Positions 17,742 to 26,238 of a stretch of 64,000 bases of DNA are shown in pieces; the stretch's first letter is position 1, and each line of letters begins with the position of its first letter. Under the pieces are notes generated by a model. The model worked only from the letters and a program-made list of their open reading frames with translations, did not search any database and had not been told where the DNA came from. This stretch comes from Methylococcaceae bacterium (lineage in GTDB: Bacteria; Pseudomonadota; Gammaproteobacteria; Methylococcales; Methylomonadaceae). The DNA lies in the NCBI GenBank assembly GCA_013140705.1, contig JABFSH010000023.1, forward strand, positions 42,313 through 106,312, given 5' to 3'. Both the position numbers and the translations under genes were made by a program.

Positions 17742-18797
17742 ATGCCAAAAACACACGCTTACGCCACACATAACGCCACCTTACCCTTGGAACCTTTTAA
17801 TATTGAACGCCGCAACCCAGGCCCCAAAGACATTCAAATTGAAATTCTGTATTGCGGCGTATGCCATTCCGATATTCATCAAGCCCGCAATGAATGGGGC
17901 AATGCGCTGTATCCGATGGTGCCTGGGCATGAAATTATAGGCACAGTAACGGGTTTGGGTAACGAGGTCATCGGTTTTAACATCGGCGAAAGGGTGGGCG
18001 TCGGATGCATGGTCGATTCCTGCCGAACCTGCCCGGATTGTCAAGACCATCAGGAGCAATTCTGTAACTCGACAACATTTACCTATAACTCACCGGATAA
18101 AATTTCAGGCGGAAACACCTTTGGGGGCTATTCTTCGCAGATCGTAGTCAATCAGCATTTTGTGCTGCATATTTCCGAAAAACTCGATCCGGCCGCAGCA
18201 GCACCGCTGTTATGCGCAGGCATTACCACCTATTCACCATTAAAACACTGGAATGTGGGCAAAGGCGATAAAGTTGGCATCATCGGTTTAGGCGGTCTAG
18301 GCCACATGGGCGTCAAATTCGCGAGAGCCATGGGCGCGCATGTGGTTCTATTTACCACATCACCCGGCAAAATTAGTGATGCCAAACGTTTGGGGGCTCA
18401 TGAAGTCGTTATTTCGAAAGACATTGAAGCCATGCAGGCACATCGAGCCAGCTTTGACTTCATCCTGAATACCGTCGCCGCTTCTCACAATCTGGATAGT
18501 TTTACCGAATTGCTGAAACGCGACGGCACTTTGTGTCTCGTTGGTGTACCCGATCAACCGCATCCTTCACCGTCTATTGGCAACCTGATTTTCAAACGCC
18601 GGCAAATCGCCGGTTCATTAATTGGGGGAATACAAGAAACTCAGGAAATGCTGGACTTCTGCGCCGAGCATCAGATCGTTTCGGTTATCGAAATCATCCC
18701 GATGCAACAGATTAATCAGGCTTACGAACGCATGTTGAAAAGTGATGTCAGGTATCGCTTTGTCATCGACCTGGCGAGTTTGAAAAACGAGAGTTAA
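17742..18797 (+). CDS. zinc-dependent NAD(P)-dependent alcohol dehydrogenase (YahK/cinnamyl alcohol dehydrogenase type)
   Basis: 351 residues of the medium-chain dehydrogenase/reductase superfamily. Catalytic zinc ligands lie in CGVCHSDIHQA and VPGHEIIG, the structural zinc in CRTCPDCQDHQEQFC, and the nucleotide-binding motif is GLGGLGHMGVKFA. It resembles the E. coli YahK aldehyde reductase group that reduces aldehydes with NADPH. ATG at 17742 follows a GGAGAGAA site; upstream in-frame starts are less likely. Physiological substrate unknown; disposal of aldehydes would suit a methylotroph but is inference. Confidence 0.93.
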   Translation: MPKTHAYATHNATLPLEPFNIERRNPGPKDIQIEILYCGVCHSDIHQARNEWGNALYPMVPGHEIIGTVTGLGNEVIGFNIGERVGVGCMVDSCRTCPDCQDHQEQFCNSTTFTYNSPDKISGGNTFGGYSSQIVVNQHFVLHISEKLDPAAAAPLLCAGITTYSPLKHWNVGKGDKVGIIGLGGLGHMGVKFARAMGAHVVLFTTSPGKISDAKRLGAHEVVISKDIEAMQAHRASFDFILNTVAASHNLDSFTELLKRDGTLCLVGVPDQPHPSPSIGNLIFKRRQIAGSLIGGIQETQEMLDFCAEHQIVSVIEIIPMQQINQAYERMLKSDVRYRFVIDLASLKNES

Positions 18798-18802
18798 TCT
18801 TC

Positions 18803-18820
18803 AGCCTCTATTAAGAGGCT
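18803..18820 (+). terminator. hairpin after the alcohol dehydrogenase gene
   Basis: Perfect 7-bp stem AGCCTCT-ATTA-AGAGGCT six bases after the stop codon. The following bases are only moderately T-rich, so termination efficiency is uncertain. Confidence 0.45.
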
Positions 18821-18907
18821 AATGTTATGACGGTGAACATGAATATCTGAACTGACGCAATTGCATTACCTAGCGATGCAGCGCGTTTTTATCATCGAAC
18901 ACATACC

Positions 18908-19624
18908 CTACAGGCCTTCAGCTTTTGCTCGAGCCTGTTTGGCGCCTTTAAAGTTGTTTTGCAGTTCTCTGGCATGCGCAATCAATAACCAGCTGTGTTT
19001 TTTTAAGGTGCTATCATTTGCGGCCAATAAGGCCGATTTTTTGGCAAGATCCTCCGCCAATCTGGGCTTGGACTGTTTCAAACGTATTAAGGCCAGCTGG
19101 TAGAACAAATTGCCATTTCGGGGTTCTATTCGAATCGCCCGCTCAATCGTGGCACTGGCAACTTCCAGATTACCACTGGAACTGTTTTGATTGGCCGCCA
19201 CAACCAGGGCATCGACAGCGGGTGATATCGATTCCGACATTTCCATCGGTTCAAAAGGAGTAAGCGTTGCCGATTCCTGAGCGGGTTCCTGCAGCGTTGG
19301 TGCTTGTACAAAAGGCTGCGATAACGACATGGGCTGTTCCGTTTGCCCCTCTTGTTCCGGATCAGATGACAGCGGCTCTGGCTTAAATTCAATGGATTCC
19401 GGTGCAGATACAGTCGACTCTTTCAGAGGTTCGGTCATGACGGAGCCAGAAGCATCCTGTTTACGTTGCCGCTGCTGATTTTGCTGCCCGGGATAGGGAT
19501 ATTCCTGTGTTTTGCTGGCAGCCCGACCGTTATAAACTGGAGCTGGCGGCTGTTGACCATATAACCCGGCACAACCATGTATAAAGAAAGACAGTAAAAA
19601 AATTAAAAAAAATCGTAGTAGCAT
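18908..19624 (-). CDS. TPR-containing lipoprotein of unknown role
   Basis: 238 residues. The N-terminus MLLRFFLIFLLSFFIHGCAG has a lipobox (IHGC), so the protein is likely lipid-anchored. A Pro/Gln/Glu-rich linker of about 120 residues leads to a C-terminal TPR-like part (VEVASATIERAIRIEPRNGNLFYQLALIRLKQ pattern, written here in short: ATIERAIRIEP, LFYQLALIRLKQ). It starts 5 bp after the end of the upstream gene at 19630, so the two form a small operon. Partners are not evident. Confidence 0.8.
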   Translation of the reverse strand: MLLRFFLIFLLSFFIHGCAGLYGQQPPAPVYNGRAASKTQEYPYPGQQNQQRQRKQDASGSVMTEPLKESTVSAPESIEFKPEPLSSDPEQEGQTEQPMSLSQPFVQAPTLQEPAQESATLTPFEPMEMSESISPAVDALVVAANQNSSSGNLEVASATIERAIRIEPRNGNLFYQLALIRLKQSKPRLAEDLAKKSALLAANDSTLKKHSWLLIAHARELQNNFKGAKQARAKAEGL

Positions 19625-19629
19625 TGTTA

Positions 19630-20166
19630 TTAAAATAATTCTATATCGTCAGATTGAGTCTGCTGAAATGCCTCTTTCGCTGCAATTGCCTCATCAACGG
19701 ATTTGCCTTGCAAAATAGCGTCGAACATCATTTTTTCCGACTCCATGGTGTAGCGCGAACGAATCTGATTCTGAAACTTCCGCCACTCATTCGGATTATA
19801 AAGCTTTTCCGGACTAGCAACCAGATTCGACAAACCTTTCAGGTTCGATGTGACATGCTGCATGCATTGCTGCATGCGGTCATAGAACTGAAACGCAATG
19901 ATCGCTGCCTGGATTTTGTTTTTCGTTTCAGCGCAACATTCCAGCGCATTGTCTCTGGTGTCTGATGATTCCAGAGTTAGCAAAATATTATTAATTTTCT
20001 GCATGTGTTCAACAATATCAGTAAACGATTCCGTCAGTGTATTCACGGAACCATCGCTTTCCGTCATATTTACATCGACTTGAGCCGCTGATAAGGTCAA
20101 CAATTTAATCGTTTCTCGAACTTGACTCCAATCAAGATCAGGCTTTACGGAATTGGAATAAGACAT
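19630..20166 (-). CDS. helical protein with a CheZ-like DxxxQ motif, function unknown
   Basis: 178 residues, predicted nearly all helical, no signal peptide or membrane segment. I do not recognise the family with certainty. The segment FQFYDRMQQCMQHV (about residues 97-110) has Asp and Gln four residues apart on one helix, as in the catalytic DxxxQ of CheZ phosphatases, preceded by aromatic residues as in CheZ's DFQDLTGQ. The C-terminus ends in an acidic-hydrophobic DDIELF, reminiscent of the CheY-binding tail of CheZ. Aspartyl-phosphate phosphatase activity on a response regulator is therefore a hypothesis. It is the first gene of a two-gene unit with the TPR lipoprotein. Confidence 0.6.
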   Translation of the reverse strand: MSYSNSVKPDLDWSQVRETIKLLTLSAAQVDVNMTESDGSVNTLTESFTDIVEHMQKINNILLTLESSDTRDNALECCAETKNKIQAAIIAFQFYDRMQQCMQHVTSNLKGLSNLVASPEKLYNPNEWRKFQNQIRSRYTMESEKMMFDAILQGKSVDEAIAAKEAFQQTQSDDIELF

Positions 20167-20485
20167 ATTTCACCAAACAATGATGGGATGCAAAAAAGCT
20201 GAAGCTCATCAAACTCCTCAGCCATCTTGGTTGGAAAGGATGAATACCTTCTGCCATATCCAGCAAAAGTAAAGAATTTCATTGTACAGAAGAAACCTAT
20301 TACCGGCAAATTGCATGGAAAATCAGCTTAAGATTCAGAGACCTACTAATAAGGTGCCGTATTGCAAAAAAACCACAATTAATCCAACCTCTACCAATCA
20401 TAGTCAGATATTCAAATTATGCCCTCTTGATTTCAATCAAAACTCATCTAATGGTGAAAAACTGTGTCATTTTCGCATCATTCAT
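20167..20485. other. gene-free region
   Basis: 319 bp, AT-rich, between the start of the CheZ-like gene and the end of the nuclease gene on the same strand. It should include the promoter for the two-gene unit at 18.9-20.2 kb. No RNA gene or repeat seen. Confidence 0.4.
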
Positions 20486-21304
20486 TTAGGGTTCCCTGAG
20501 TTTGAGCGCACTCGGATGCCTGATCAACATCGACAAATGGCCGCCTTTATTTTTGTTCAGCCAGCCACGAGCTTCAATGGTTTTGCCCGAATATCCATCA
20601 ATATCCGGAAACAAAGACAGCCATTTCAGTTCGATACGCAAATCCACTAAATTGGATAACTCAAGATAGACAAATTTTCGGGCATAGCGAATATGAGTCA
20701 CCGTACCCACTATCCGCGTCCAGCCTGAGTGTTCGCCGGCGGACAGACGAGCGACAGGTATTGCAGCATATTCCGGCCGCTGCCAAATACCCCGTTGCTG
20801 ATGTTCGGCTTTATCCTGCGCTTTAAGCAATTCCTCGGCATACAGAAGATTGGGAGGATAAAGACTGACCTCGGCCAAACCCGCCTCAACTAACTGCACA
20901 TTGACATGATCTTTTTGTTCGGTGAATAAATGCGCCAACGTTCTGTGATATTTATCGCTTGTCTCAGCATCCGTCACCAATCGGACTTTTTTGTTAAGTA
21001 GTCTGCCTTTTAACCATTCCCTGGCTTCATCGCCGCCGGCATCGGCCATTTTGTCCCTATGTTTGACTTCCGGTGTATTAATTCCCAACAATCTGACTTT
21101 GCGGCCATCATTCAGCACCACCGTATCGCCGTCATAGACTTTTTGCACGACATAAAACCCATAACCGGGTTTTATGTCGACTTTTTTGGCTTGAGGATGT
21201 GAGCGGTCAGAGTAATGCCTGTTACCGGCAACATCTTGCCATTGATAAACTTCGGCAAGTCCAAACAGTGGCAAACAAAACAACAAAACTCTTAATAACT
21301 TCAT
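20486..21304 (-). CDS. exported thermonuclease-family protein with N-terminal DUF4124 domain
   Basis: 272 residues. A signal peptide (MKLLRVLLFCLPLFGLA) is followed by a DUF4124-type segment (EVYQWQDVAGNRHYSD) and a staphylococcal-nuclease fold. The latter has VYDGDTVVLNDGRKVRLLGI, then NTPEV with the catalytic Arg/Glu pair, and SDKYHRTLAHLF with the second catalytic Arg. The last 80 residues form a further beta-rich domain. Expected in the periplasm or outside the cell as a sugar-nonspecific nuclease, perhaps scavenging nucleic acids; that role is inferred. Confidence 0.9.
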   Translation of the reverse strand: MKLLRVLLFCLPLFGLAEVYQWQDVAGNRHYSDRSHPQAKKVDIKPGYGFYVVQKVYDGDTVVLNDGRKVRLLGINTPEVKHRDKMADAGGDEAREWLKGRLLNKKVRLVTDAETSDKYHRTLAHLFTEQKDHVNVQLVEAGLAEVSLYPPNLLYAEELLKAQDKAEHQQRGIWQRPEYAAIPVARLSAGEHSGWTRIVGTVTHIRYARKFVYLELSNLVDLRIELKWLSLFPDIDGYSGKTIEARGWLNKNKGGHLSMLIRHPSALKLREP

Positions 21305-21381
21305 AACCTTACCTGTATAATCCTCTTGAAGTCATTGTACAGTCCAACGCCTCCTTACCCTATCGTTCCGTTTTTCGAACC

Positions 21382-21837
21382 ATGCTTACCATCATCCAGC
21401 GCGTTACCACAGCGAAAGTCACCGTCAACGATCAAGAGATGGGTAAAATCAGCACCGGCATTATGGCTTTGATTGCCGTTGAAAAAGACGACAGCGAAAA
21501 AGAGGCGCAACGATTGCTGGAGCGAATCCTCAACTATCGTATTTTTGCCGATACCAATGGCCGCATGAATTTGAGCTTACGTGACATCAAGGGCGGTTTA
21601 TTGCTCGTCCCTCAATTTACACTGGCTGCCGATACCCATTCCGGCAATCGGCCCAGTTTTACACGAGCTGCCACGCCGGAAAAGGGCAGAGAACTGTTCG
21701 CCTATCTTATGCAACTGGCCATATCGACCTACCCCATTGTCGAATTTGGTCAATTTGGCGCCGACATGCAGGTGGCGCTCGTCAATGACGGCCCCGTCAC
21801 GTTTACACTGCGAGTGAGCGGCCTTCAAAATGGATAG
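21382..21837 (+). CDS. dtd: D-aminoacyl-tRNA deacylase
   Basis: Hydrolyses D-amino acids mischarged on tRNA. 151 residues: MLTIIQRVTTAKVTV start, DIKGGLLLVPQFTLAAD and NDGPVTFTLRV with the cross-subunit Gly-cisPro region. The usual SQFTL motif reads PQFTL here, a Ser-to-Pro change that occurs in some relatives; the Thr and the rest of the pocket are kept. It converges with the mfnB-like gene, overlapping by 35 bp. Confidence 0.95.
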   Translation: MLTIIQRVTTAKVTVNDQEMGKISTGIMALIAVEKDDSEKEAQRLLERILNYRIFADTNGRMNLSLRDIKGGLLLVPQFTLAADTHSGNRPSFTRAATPEKGRELFAYLMQLAISTYPIVEFGQFGADMQVALVNDGPVTFTLRVSGLQNG

Positions 21838-22501
21838 CTTGCCTAACCTGCACAACCGCGTCCTGATGTAACTTTGCGGTTCGCTCGTGTTGTAAGCACA
21901 ATGCGCCCCTAAAGCCCAGGTAATCCGGCTGAAAACTCAATAACTCCGGGATGTCTGCCAGCTTGAGCGACCCTGCCAGTCCGCAAATCAATCCCCGACT
22001 TTTAACTTGGCAAACAAAGTCTGCAATAACAGATTTCTTCATCACTTGAGTCAGAGAACCGTTTTTTTTGTTCATCGTATCCAGCATGACGCCTTTAACT
22101 CCGGCACTTTTCAATGCATCCATGACAGTAAAGTCAACGACTGTGTCCGCAAACAGCACAGCAATCAGAGCCTTGTTTTTCTGCGTCAAATTACCCAACG
22201 TAGTAATCGTACCCTGCCAGTCATCGCCGGGGAAAAAGCCAATTTTTATATAATCGACACCGGTTTCGGCCATGGCATTTACAGCATCTGCAATCAGTTC
22301 CGGATGCATTGGCAAGTCGCCGATAGTCGCACTGACAGGACAATGATCATTGATCGCAGCCACAATCTCTTTAACAAGCGCGGCATCCAGTGCTCCCAAG
22401 GCGCCTGAAGACGGTTGCTTGAGATCAACAATATCCACCCCGGCAGCCAATGCCAGCATGGCTTCTTCGACGTTCGTGACACTGGCCAGCATGCCGGTCA
22501 T
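21803..22501 (-). CDS. mfnB: (5-formylfuran-3-yl)methyl phosphate synthase (DUF556, MfnB type)
   Basis: 232 residues of a TIM-barrel family that makes the furan precursor of methanofuran from two glyceraldehyde-3-phosphates. Typical strings are MLASVTNVEEAMLALAAGVDIVDLKQP, GALGALD, VDYIKIGFFPG, KGVMLDTMNKK-like and GLAGSLKLADIP, with the Lys residues of the barrel (VDLKQP, IKIG) in place. In bacteria it occurs with tetrahydromethanopterin/methanofuran-dependent formaldehyde oxidation. First from the end of a four-gene minus-strand cluster; it starts within the last bases of DUF447 (ATGA overlap). Confidence 0.9.
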   Translation of the reverse strand: MTGMLASVTNVEEAMLALAAGVDIVDLKQPSSGALGALDAALVKEIVAAINDHCPVSATIGDLPMHPELIADAVNAMAETGVDYIKIGFFPGDDWQGTITTLGNLTQKNKALIAVLFADTVVDFTVMDALKSAGVKGVMLDTMNKKNGSLTQVMKKSVIADFVCQVKSRGLICGLAGSLKLADIPELLSFQPDYLGFRGALCLQHERTAKLHQDAVVQVRQAIHFEGRSLAV

Positions 22502-23064
22502 GACTTTCGCCCTTTTTTATAGGCTTCGATCGCCGCCATTATCCAGCCCCAGGCTTCAAGTTCGCGTGCGCCTGCGGTTTTTTCCAGACCGATACGCAAA
22601 TAGGCGCACTCGGCTTCTATTTTTTCAATCGGTAACCAGTTTAAGCGACTGATCAAAATGGCGGCTTCCAGAACCGAATATTGCGCCCGGTTAAAACCCT
22701 GAAACGGCGCATGGTTAGCTGAATGAATCCTCCTGCAGAATAATTTGGGACGAGTCTCGTCTTCTTCCACGCGCACCAGTTCCACTTCATGATGCGCCAG
22801 CGCACCATCGATCACTTGACCGGATACTTTTTCTGCGGGCTTCAACGGCCAATCACGGCGACCCGTCAGACAACCCGCAAATAACCGCACATCATCGCAA
22901 TAATTAATGACAGCGGTTTTGCTTGTCAACAGATTATCGAGTGTTGCCGACGGCCGAAAAGGCAAAATGATGTACTCATCGCCGCCAAAGTAATGAATGC
23001 CCATCGGAGCAATATGCGTCGCCCCCGAGCTGTTTTGAGTGGTGACTATCGTTTCTTGAATCAT
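22498..23064 (-). CDS. DUF447 family flavin-reductase-like protein of the H4MPT cluster
   Basis: About 188 residues starting MIQETIVTTQNS. It shows the DUF447 pattern SSGATHIAPMGIHYFGGDEYIILPF and FNRAQYSVLEAAILISRLNWL. The fold resembles FMN-binding split barrels. Genes of this family are linked to H4MPT biosynthesis in archaea and methylotrophs, but the reaction is not firmly assigned. The ATG at 23064 directly follows the upstream stop codon (TAGAATG); a longer in-frame start would overlap DUF6513 by about 75 bp and is unlikely. Confidence 0.88.
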   Translation of the reverse strand: MIQETIVTTQNSSGATHIAPMGIHYFGGDEYIILPFRPSATLDNLLTSKTAVINYCDDVRLFAGCLTGRRDWPLKPAEKVSGQVIDGALAHHEVELVRVEEDETRPKLFCRRIHSANHAPFQGFNRAQYSVLEAAILISRLNWLPIEKIEAECAYLRIGLEKTAGARELEAWGWIMAAIEAYKKGRKS

Positions 23065-23065
23065 T

Positions 23066-24451
23066 CTATTTTTGTAAAGTAGTTCCTGCGGGTTTAAAGC
23101 TATGCAAGTCGACCGTGGTTTCCAAATCTTCCGTAGCACACCCCCAGTTTAAGGCCTGGTCCTGCGTAAATCGCTTGCCGAGCTGCCAGGCAATTTGTGC
23201 ACGTCCCAGCTCGACGCCCAGATAAAAGGCATGACCACCATCCTGTTCAACGTGAAGTTTAGGGTACAAATCGAACGGATCGGTGGCGCTATAAAAACCA
23301 TCTCGATTGAAAATATGCAATCCCTCACAACTGGTTTGAATACGAAAACTGGGATCGGTGATTTGATCCGCCAATTCCTTGATTTCCTGCAAGGGATAGG
23401 GAAAAGGCGACGGCTCATGCAAGGCCATCAAACCGGGATCGATATGTTTGGGCAGGGTTTCATTGGTTTTTGCTGCATACATGATGCGCCGAGCCAAATC
23501 TGCTTCTTTGATTGCGCGACAGGCATGCTTGCTCACTTCCGTGGCCAAAATATGATTGATCGATAGCTCGGAACAGATACCCAGCAATAGCGCGTTCATG
23601 CCAACCGTATCGGCGTGCGTCAGCTCCGTGATATTACCCACACCCATCATCATTTCAATGTCAGGATGATTTTTTCTGACCTCATGGTAGCGAACCAAGG
23701 AATTTGTAAAGCCAAAATGCAAGGGATCGAGTATAGGGTCGACGATAAAATGCCGATTTCTTGCCTGCAAGATGCGGATGACTCTATCCAGAGAGGCCAG
23801 ATCTTCGTGCTTTTCCGGAATAATAATAGGAGTTGCGGCGACTTCATCAGCAATCCATAAACTGCTCTCATGCAGACTGAGCAGATAATCGGCACCGGCT
23901 TTGCCACCTCGAAGCAAATCGTTATCATCCAGCGAATCGATGCTAACCAGAAAACCTGCCTGCTTCAAGGCCTGGATAATGTCTTCCAGGTGAGGAAATG
24001 CAGTACTCGGCAAGCAACCGATATCGATGACATCGGCACCATTTTTTTTATAGTAATGCGCGCGTTTGACGACCTCCTCCACACTGATATTAGGCGCATC
24101 AACAATTTCGGCAAAAATCTTGACGCTATAGCTATTTAAGTCATAGTGATGCGCTTCTTTGCCGAAATACATCGGCAAATCCTTGAGTTCATCCGGGCCT
24201 CGTTCGATAGGAAGTCCCAACATTGTCGATAACGCGTCGACATCGCCCCGGCAACGTCCCGGGATGATAATCCGGTCAGCACCAAAAGAATCCTTTAGCC
24301 GCCGCGCTATCATGTCGGTTGTCATTAACGCCGCCACTTTGAGGCCGAGCTGATGCACCGTATATTCAAAGTCCGGCTGCATTTTCTCCAGAATGCTATG
24401 CAGTTGCTTTTCCGCCAATTTGCCGGTAAGAAAAAGGAGATGTTCGCTCAT
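23066..24451 (-). CDS. dihydropteroate synthase-related protein (DUF6513), H4MPT cluster
   Basis: 461 residues. An N-terminal DUF6513 domain (MSEHLLFLTGKLAEKQLHSIL, GRCRGDVDAL) is fused to a pterin-binding TIM barrel like FolP (ADVIDIGCLPSTAFPHLED, SIDSLDDNDLLRGGKAGADYLLS, MMGVGNITELTHADTVGMN). It is a consistent member of methylotroph H4MPT gene clusters and probably acts in making the pterin-arylamine link, but the exact step is inference. It is coupled by a 4-bp overlap to the broken DmrB-like gene upstream. Confidence 0.9.
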   Translation of the reverse strand: MSEHLLFLTGKLAEKQLHSILEKMQPDFEYTVHQLGLKVAALMTTDMIARRLKDSFGADRIIIPGRCRGDVDALSTMLGLPIERGPDELKDLPMYFGKEAHHYDLNSYSVKIFAEIVDAPNISVEEVVKRAHYYKKNGADVIDIGCLPSTAFPHLEDIIQALKQAGFLVSIDSLDDNDLLRGGKAGADYLLSLHESSLWIADEVAATPIIIPEKHEDLASLDRVIRILQARNRHFIVDPILDPLHFGFTNSLVRYHEVRKNHPDIEMMMGVGNITELTHADTVGMNALLLGICSELSINHILATEVSKHACRAIKEADLARRIMYAAKTNETLPKHIDPGLMALHEPSPFPYPLQEIKELADQITDPSFRIQTSCEGLHIFNRDGFYSATDPFDLYPKLHVEQDGGHAFYLGVELGRAQIAWQLGKRFTQDQALNWGCATEDLETTVDLHSFKPAGTTLQK

Positions 24452-25277
24452 GCGACAGCAAGTAACCGTTCTTTAACTTTAACGATTAGTTCGTCCACAC
24501 TTTCAACCACTGTCGTATATTCAAGGGTACGGATTTTATCCGTTCCGGCCAAATCGATTTTGCGCGGATAAACCATGATATTTCCTCCCGGCGCTGTGGT
24601 TTCCATTTCCGGTGCGATGTCGCAGACAGAAATAATGCTCGGAACGCGGCATGTTCCTGCTTGTGAATACAGGTTGGTAACCAAAGAGTCTGCAATACCC
24701 ACTAGGCATTTTGCGATCGTATTGTACGTTAGGATTCCGTTAAAAATAACTTCCCGAAAACGCAAAATCGCCCGGCAAGCCGTTCGTGCTGAGCTTGTCG
24801 AAGCATGAATGGCTTGCTGCGACGGAGTGAAATTTTTGCATCTATCCTTCGACAAGCTCTCAAGAAACAGCTTTTTTGTATTTGTAAAATCAATGACTTG
24901 CAAAGATATGAAAACACAAAAAAGTACGTCGAACAGCGACTGTTTCATGGTAACGCCATGCCTCAGGACGAACGCAAAAATTTTCTCGGCACCCAATCGG
25001 TAAGTAATTTTTTGCCATATCCTTACCGATGCCATGATAAAGGTGTGATTATAGTCTTTGTAAAAATACCCAACCGGCGGCGAAGCTGCCGACTTGTCAC
25101 GATAAACCGGATATTTTTGCCGAATATCATTTATATCAATGTTATACATTTTAAGCTCTGCACACTCGTCTGACTGATATATAAATCCACTTCATCCAGC
25201 GTTATCAAAAATTCGAGACATTCTTCAATAGGGTAACCAGAGCCGGGAATGGTCCAGGCTAAGCGCGACTTGTGCAT
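24448..25277 (-). pseudogene. dmrB: DmrB-like flavoprotein gene, disrupted by a frameshift and an insertion
   Basis: Three pieces of one flavoprotein are visible on this strand. Piece 1 begins at ATG 25277 (MHKSRLAWTIPGSGYPIEEC, LDEVDLYISQTSVQSLK). Piece 2 is in another frame from about 25149 (MYNIDINDIRQKYPVYRDK, SPPVGYFYKDYNHTFIMA). Piece 3 is at about 24735-24448 (TYNTIAKCLVGIADSLVTNL, APEMETTAPGGNIMVYPRK). Together they match dihydromethanopterin reductase DmrB-type flavoproteins (GSG near the start, PATxNTxAKxxxGIADxLVxN, APGG). One A appears lost in a run of As near 25152, joining pieces 1 and 2 out of frame. About 290-300 bp of unrelated sequence splits the cofactor-binding PATSNT block between about 24735 and 25030. 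The family call is strong; loss of function is inferred. Confidence 0.75.
24735..25030. repeat. insertion with degenerate palindromic repeats inside the DmrB-like gene
   Basis: The inserted stretch carries ggcaagccgttcgtgct-gag-cttgtcgaag (24774-24800 region), a second ccttcgacaagct (about 24846-24858) in inverted orientation, gtcgaacagcgactgtttcatggtaacgcc (24929-24958) and an inverted pair TCGGTAAG/CTTACCGA-like at about 24997-25029. Two of these segments recur near 27.91-27.98 kb. It looks like a small non-autonomous or REP-type element, heavily decayed. Exact ends and a target duplication are not resolvable by eye. Confidence 0.55.
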
Positions 25278-25352
25278 GACAAAAGACAAATTGGCGATAA
25301 TATCGCTATTATACCTGAAGCCACGCTTGCCATTGCACACAGGAGACCAGGA

Positions 25353-26171
25353 ATGTTCAGTTCGTTCAACAAGCCACTCATTATGGGAATTCTAAACGTC
25401 ACGCCAGATAGTTTTTCCGATGGCGGGCAGTTTACCGATGTTCACGCAGCCCTGCATCGGGTTGAAATCATGCTGCAAGAAGGCGCCGACATCATCGATA
25501 TCGGCGGCGAATCCACGCGCCCTGGCTCTGATCCGGTAGCTGCAGATGAGCAATGCCAACGGGTACTTCCTGTCATCGAAGCCATAAAACAACAATTTGA
25601 AGATATCGACATCAGTATCGATACGACATCCAGCAAGGTTGCCGAAGCCGCACTCGATGCCGGCGCAAATCTCATCAATGATGTGTCGGCCGGTCTCAAT
25701 GATGCACGCATGCTGAGCTTGGCAGCTCAAAGACAGGTGCCGATTATCCTGATGCACAGCCAGGGCGCCCCCAAAACCATGCAGGACAATCCCTATTACG
25801 AGCATGTGGTCTCCGACATCATCACTCTTTTGAACGACCGAATCGAAGCGGCATTAACAGCCGGTATTATAAAGGAACATATCATCATTGATCCCGGCAT
25901 CGGTTTTGGCAAGTGTAAACAGGATAATCTGGATTTGCTGGCGCATCTGGATCAATTTGTTGCCCTGGGATTTCCGGTGCTGTTAGGCGCCAGTCGTAAA
26001 CGTTTCATGGGGACTATTTGTGCAGTTAGCGAACCGGCTGAATTGGTGACAGCCACTGCAGTGACGACCGCTCTCGGCATCATGGCGGGCGTCAAGATGT
26101 TTCGAGTGCATGATGTTAGGGAGAATCGACAGGCAGCTGATGTTGCCTGGGCGATCAGGCAAAGCAGATAA
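25353..26171 (+). CDS. folP: dihydropteroate synthase
   Basis: 272 residues from an ATG at 25353 with AGGAGA just upstream. Signature strings: IMGILNVTPDSFSDGG, ADIIDIGGESTRPGS, SIDTTSS, LINDVSAG, IIIDPGIGFGK and LLGASRKRFMG. It joins p-aminobenzoate to the pterin diphosphate in folate synthesis. It is not next to ftsH/glmM as in E. coli, but divergent from H4MPT cluster genes, so it may also serve, or be specialised for, the methanopterin branch. That point is inference. Confidence 0.94.
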   Translation: MFSSFNKPLIMGILNVTPDSFSDGGQFTDVHAALHRVEIMLQEGADIIDIGGESTRPGSDPVAADEQCQRVLPVIEAIKQQFEDIDISIDTTSSKVAEAALDAGANLINDVSAGLNDARMLSLAAQRQVPIILMHSQGAPKTMQDNPYYEHVVSDIITLLNDRIEAALTAGIIKEHIIIDPGIGFGKCKQDNLDLLAHLDQFVALGFPVLLGASRKRFMGTICAVSEPAELVTATAVTTALGIMAGVKMFRVHDVRENRQAADVAWAIRQSR

Positions 26172-26238
26172 GATGTGACAGCACGCAACCCTTCTGTGTT
26201 AATCCGGGTTATTTTATACCAAGAATTGGTGAATAAAC

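Noticed and set aside
20282..20650. Plus-strand 122-codon frame
   Set aside because: It overlaps the C-terminal end of the exported nuclease gene on the other strand, has no ribosome-binding site and no recognisable motif.
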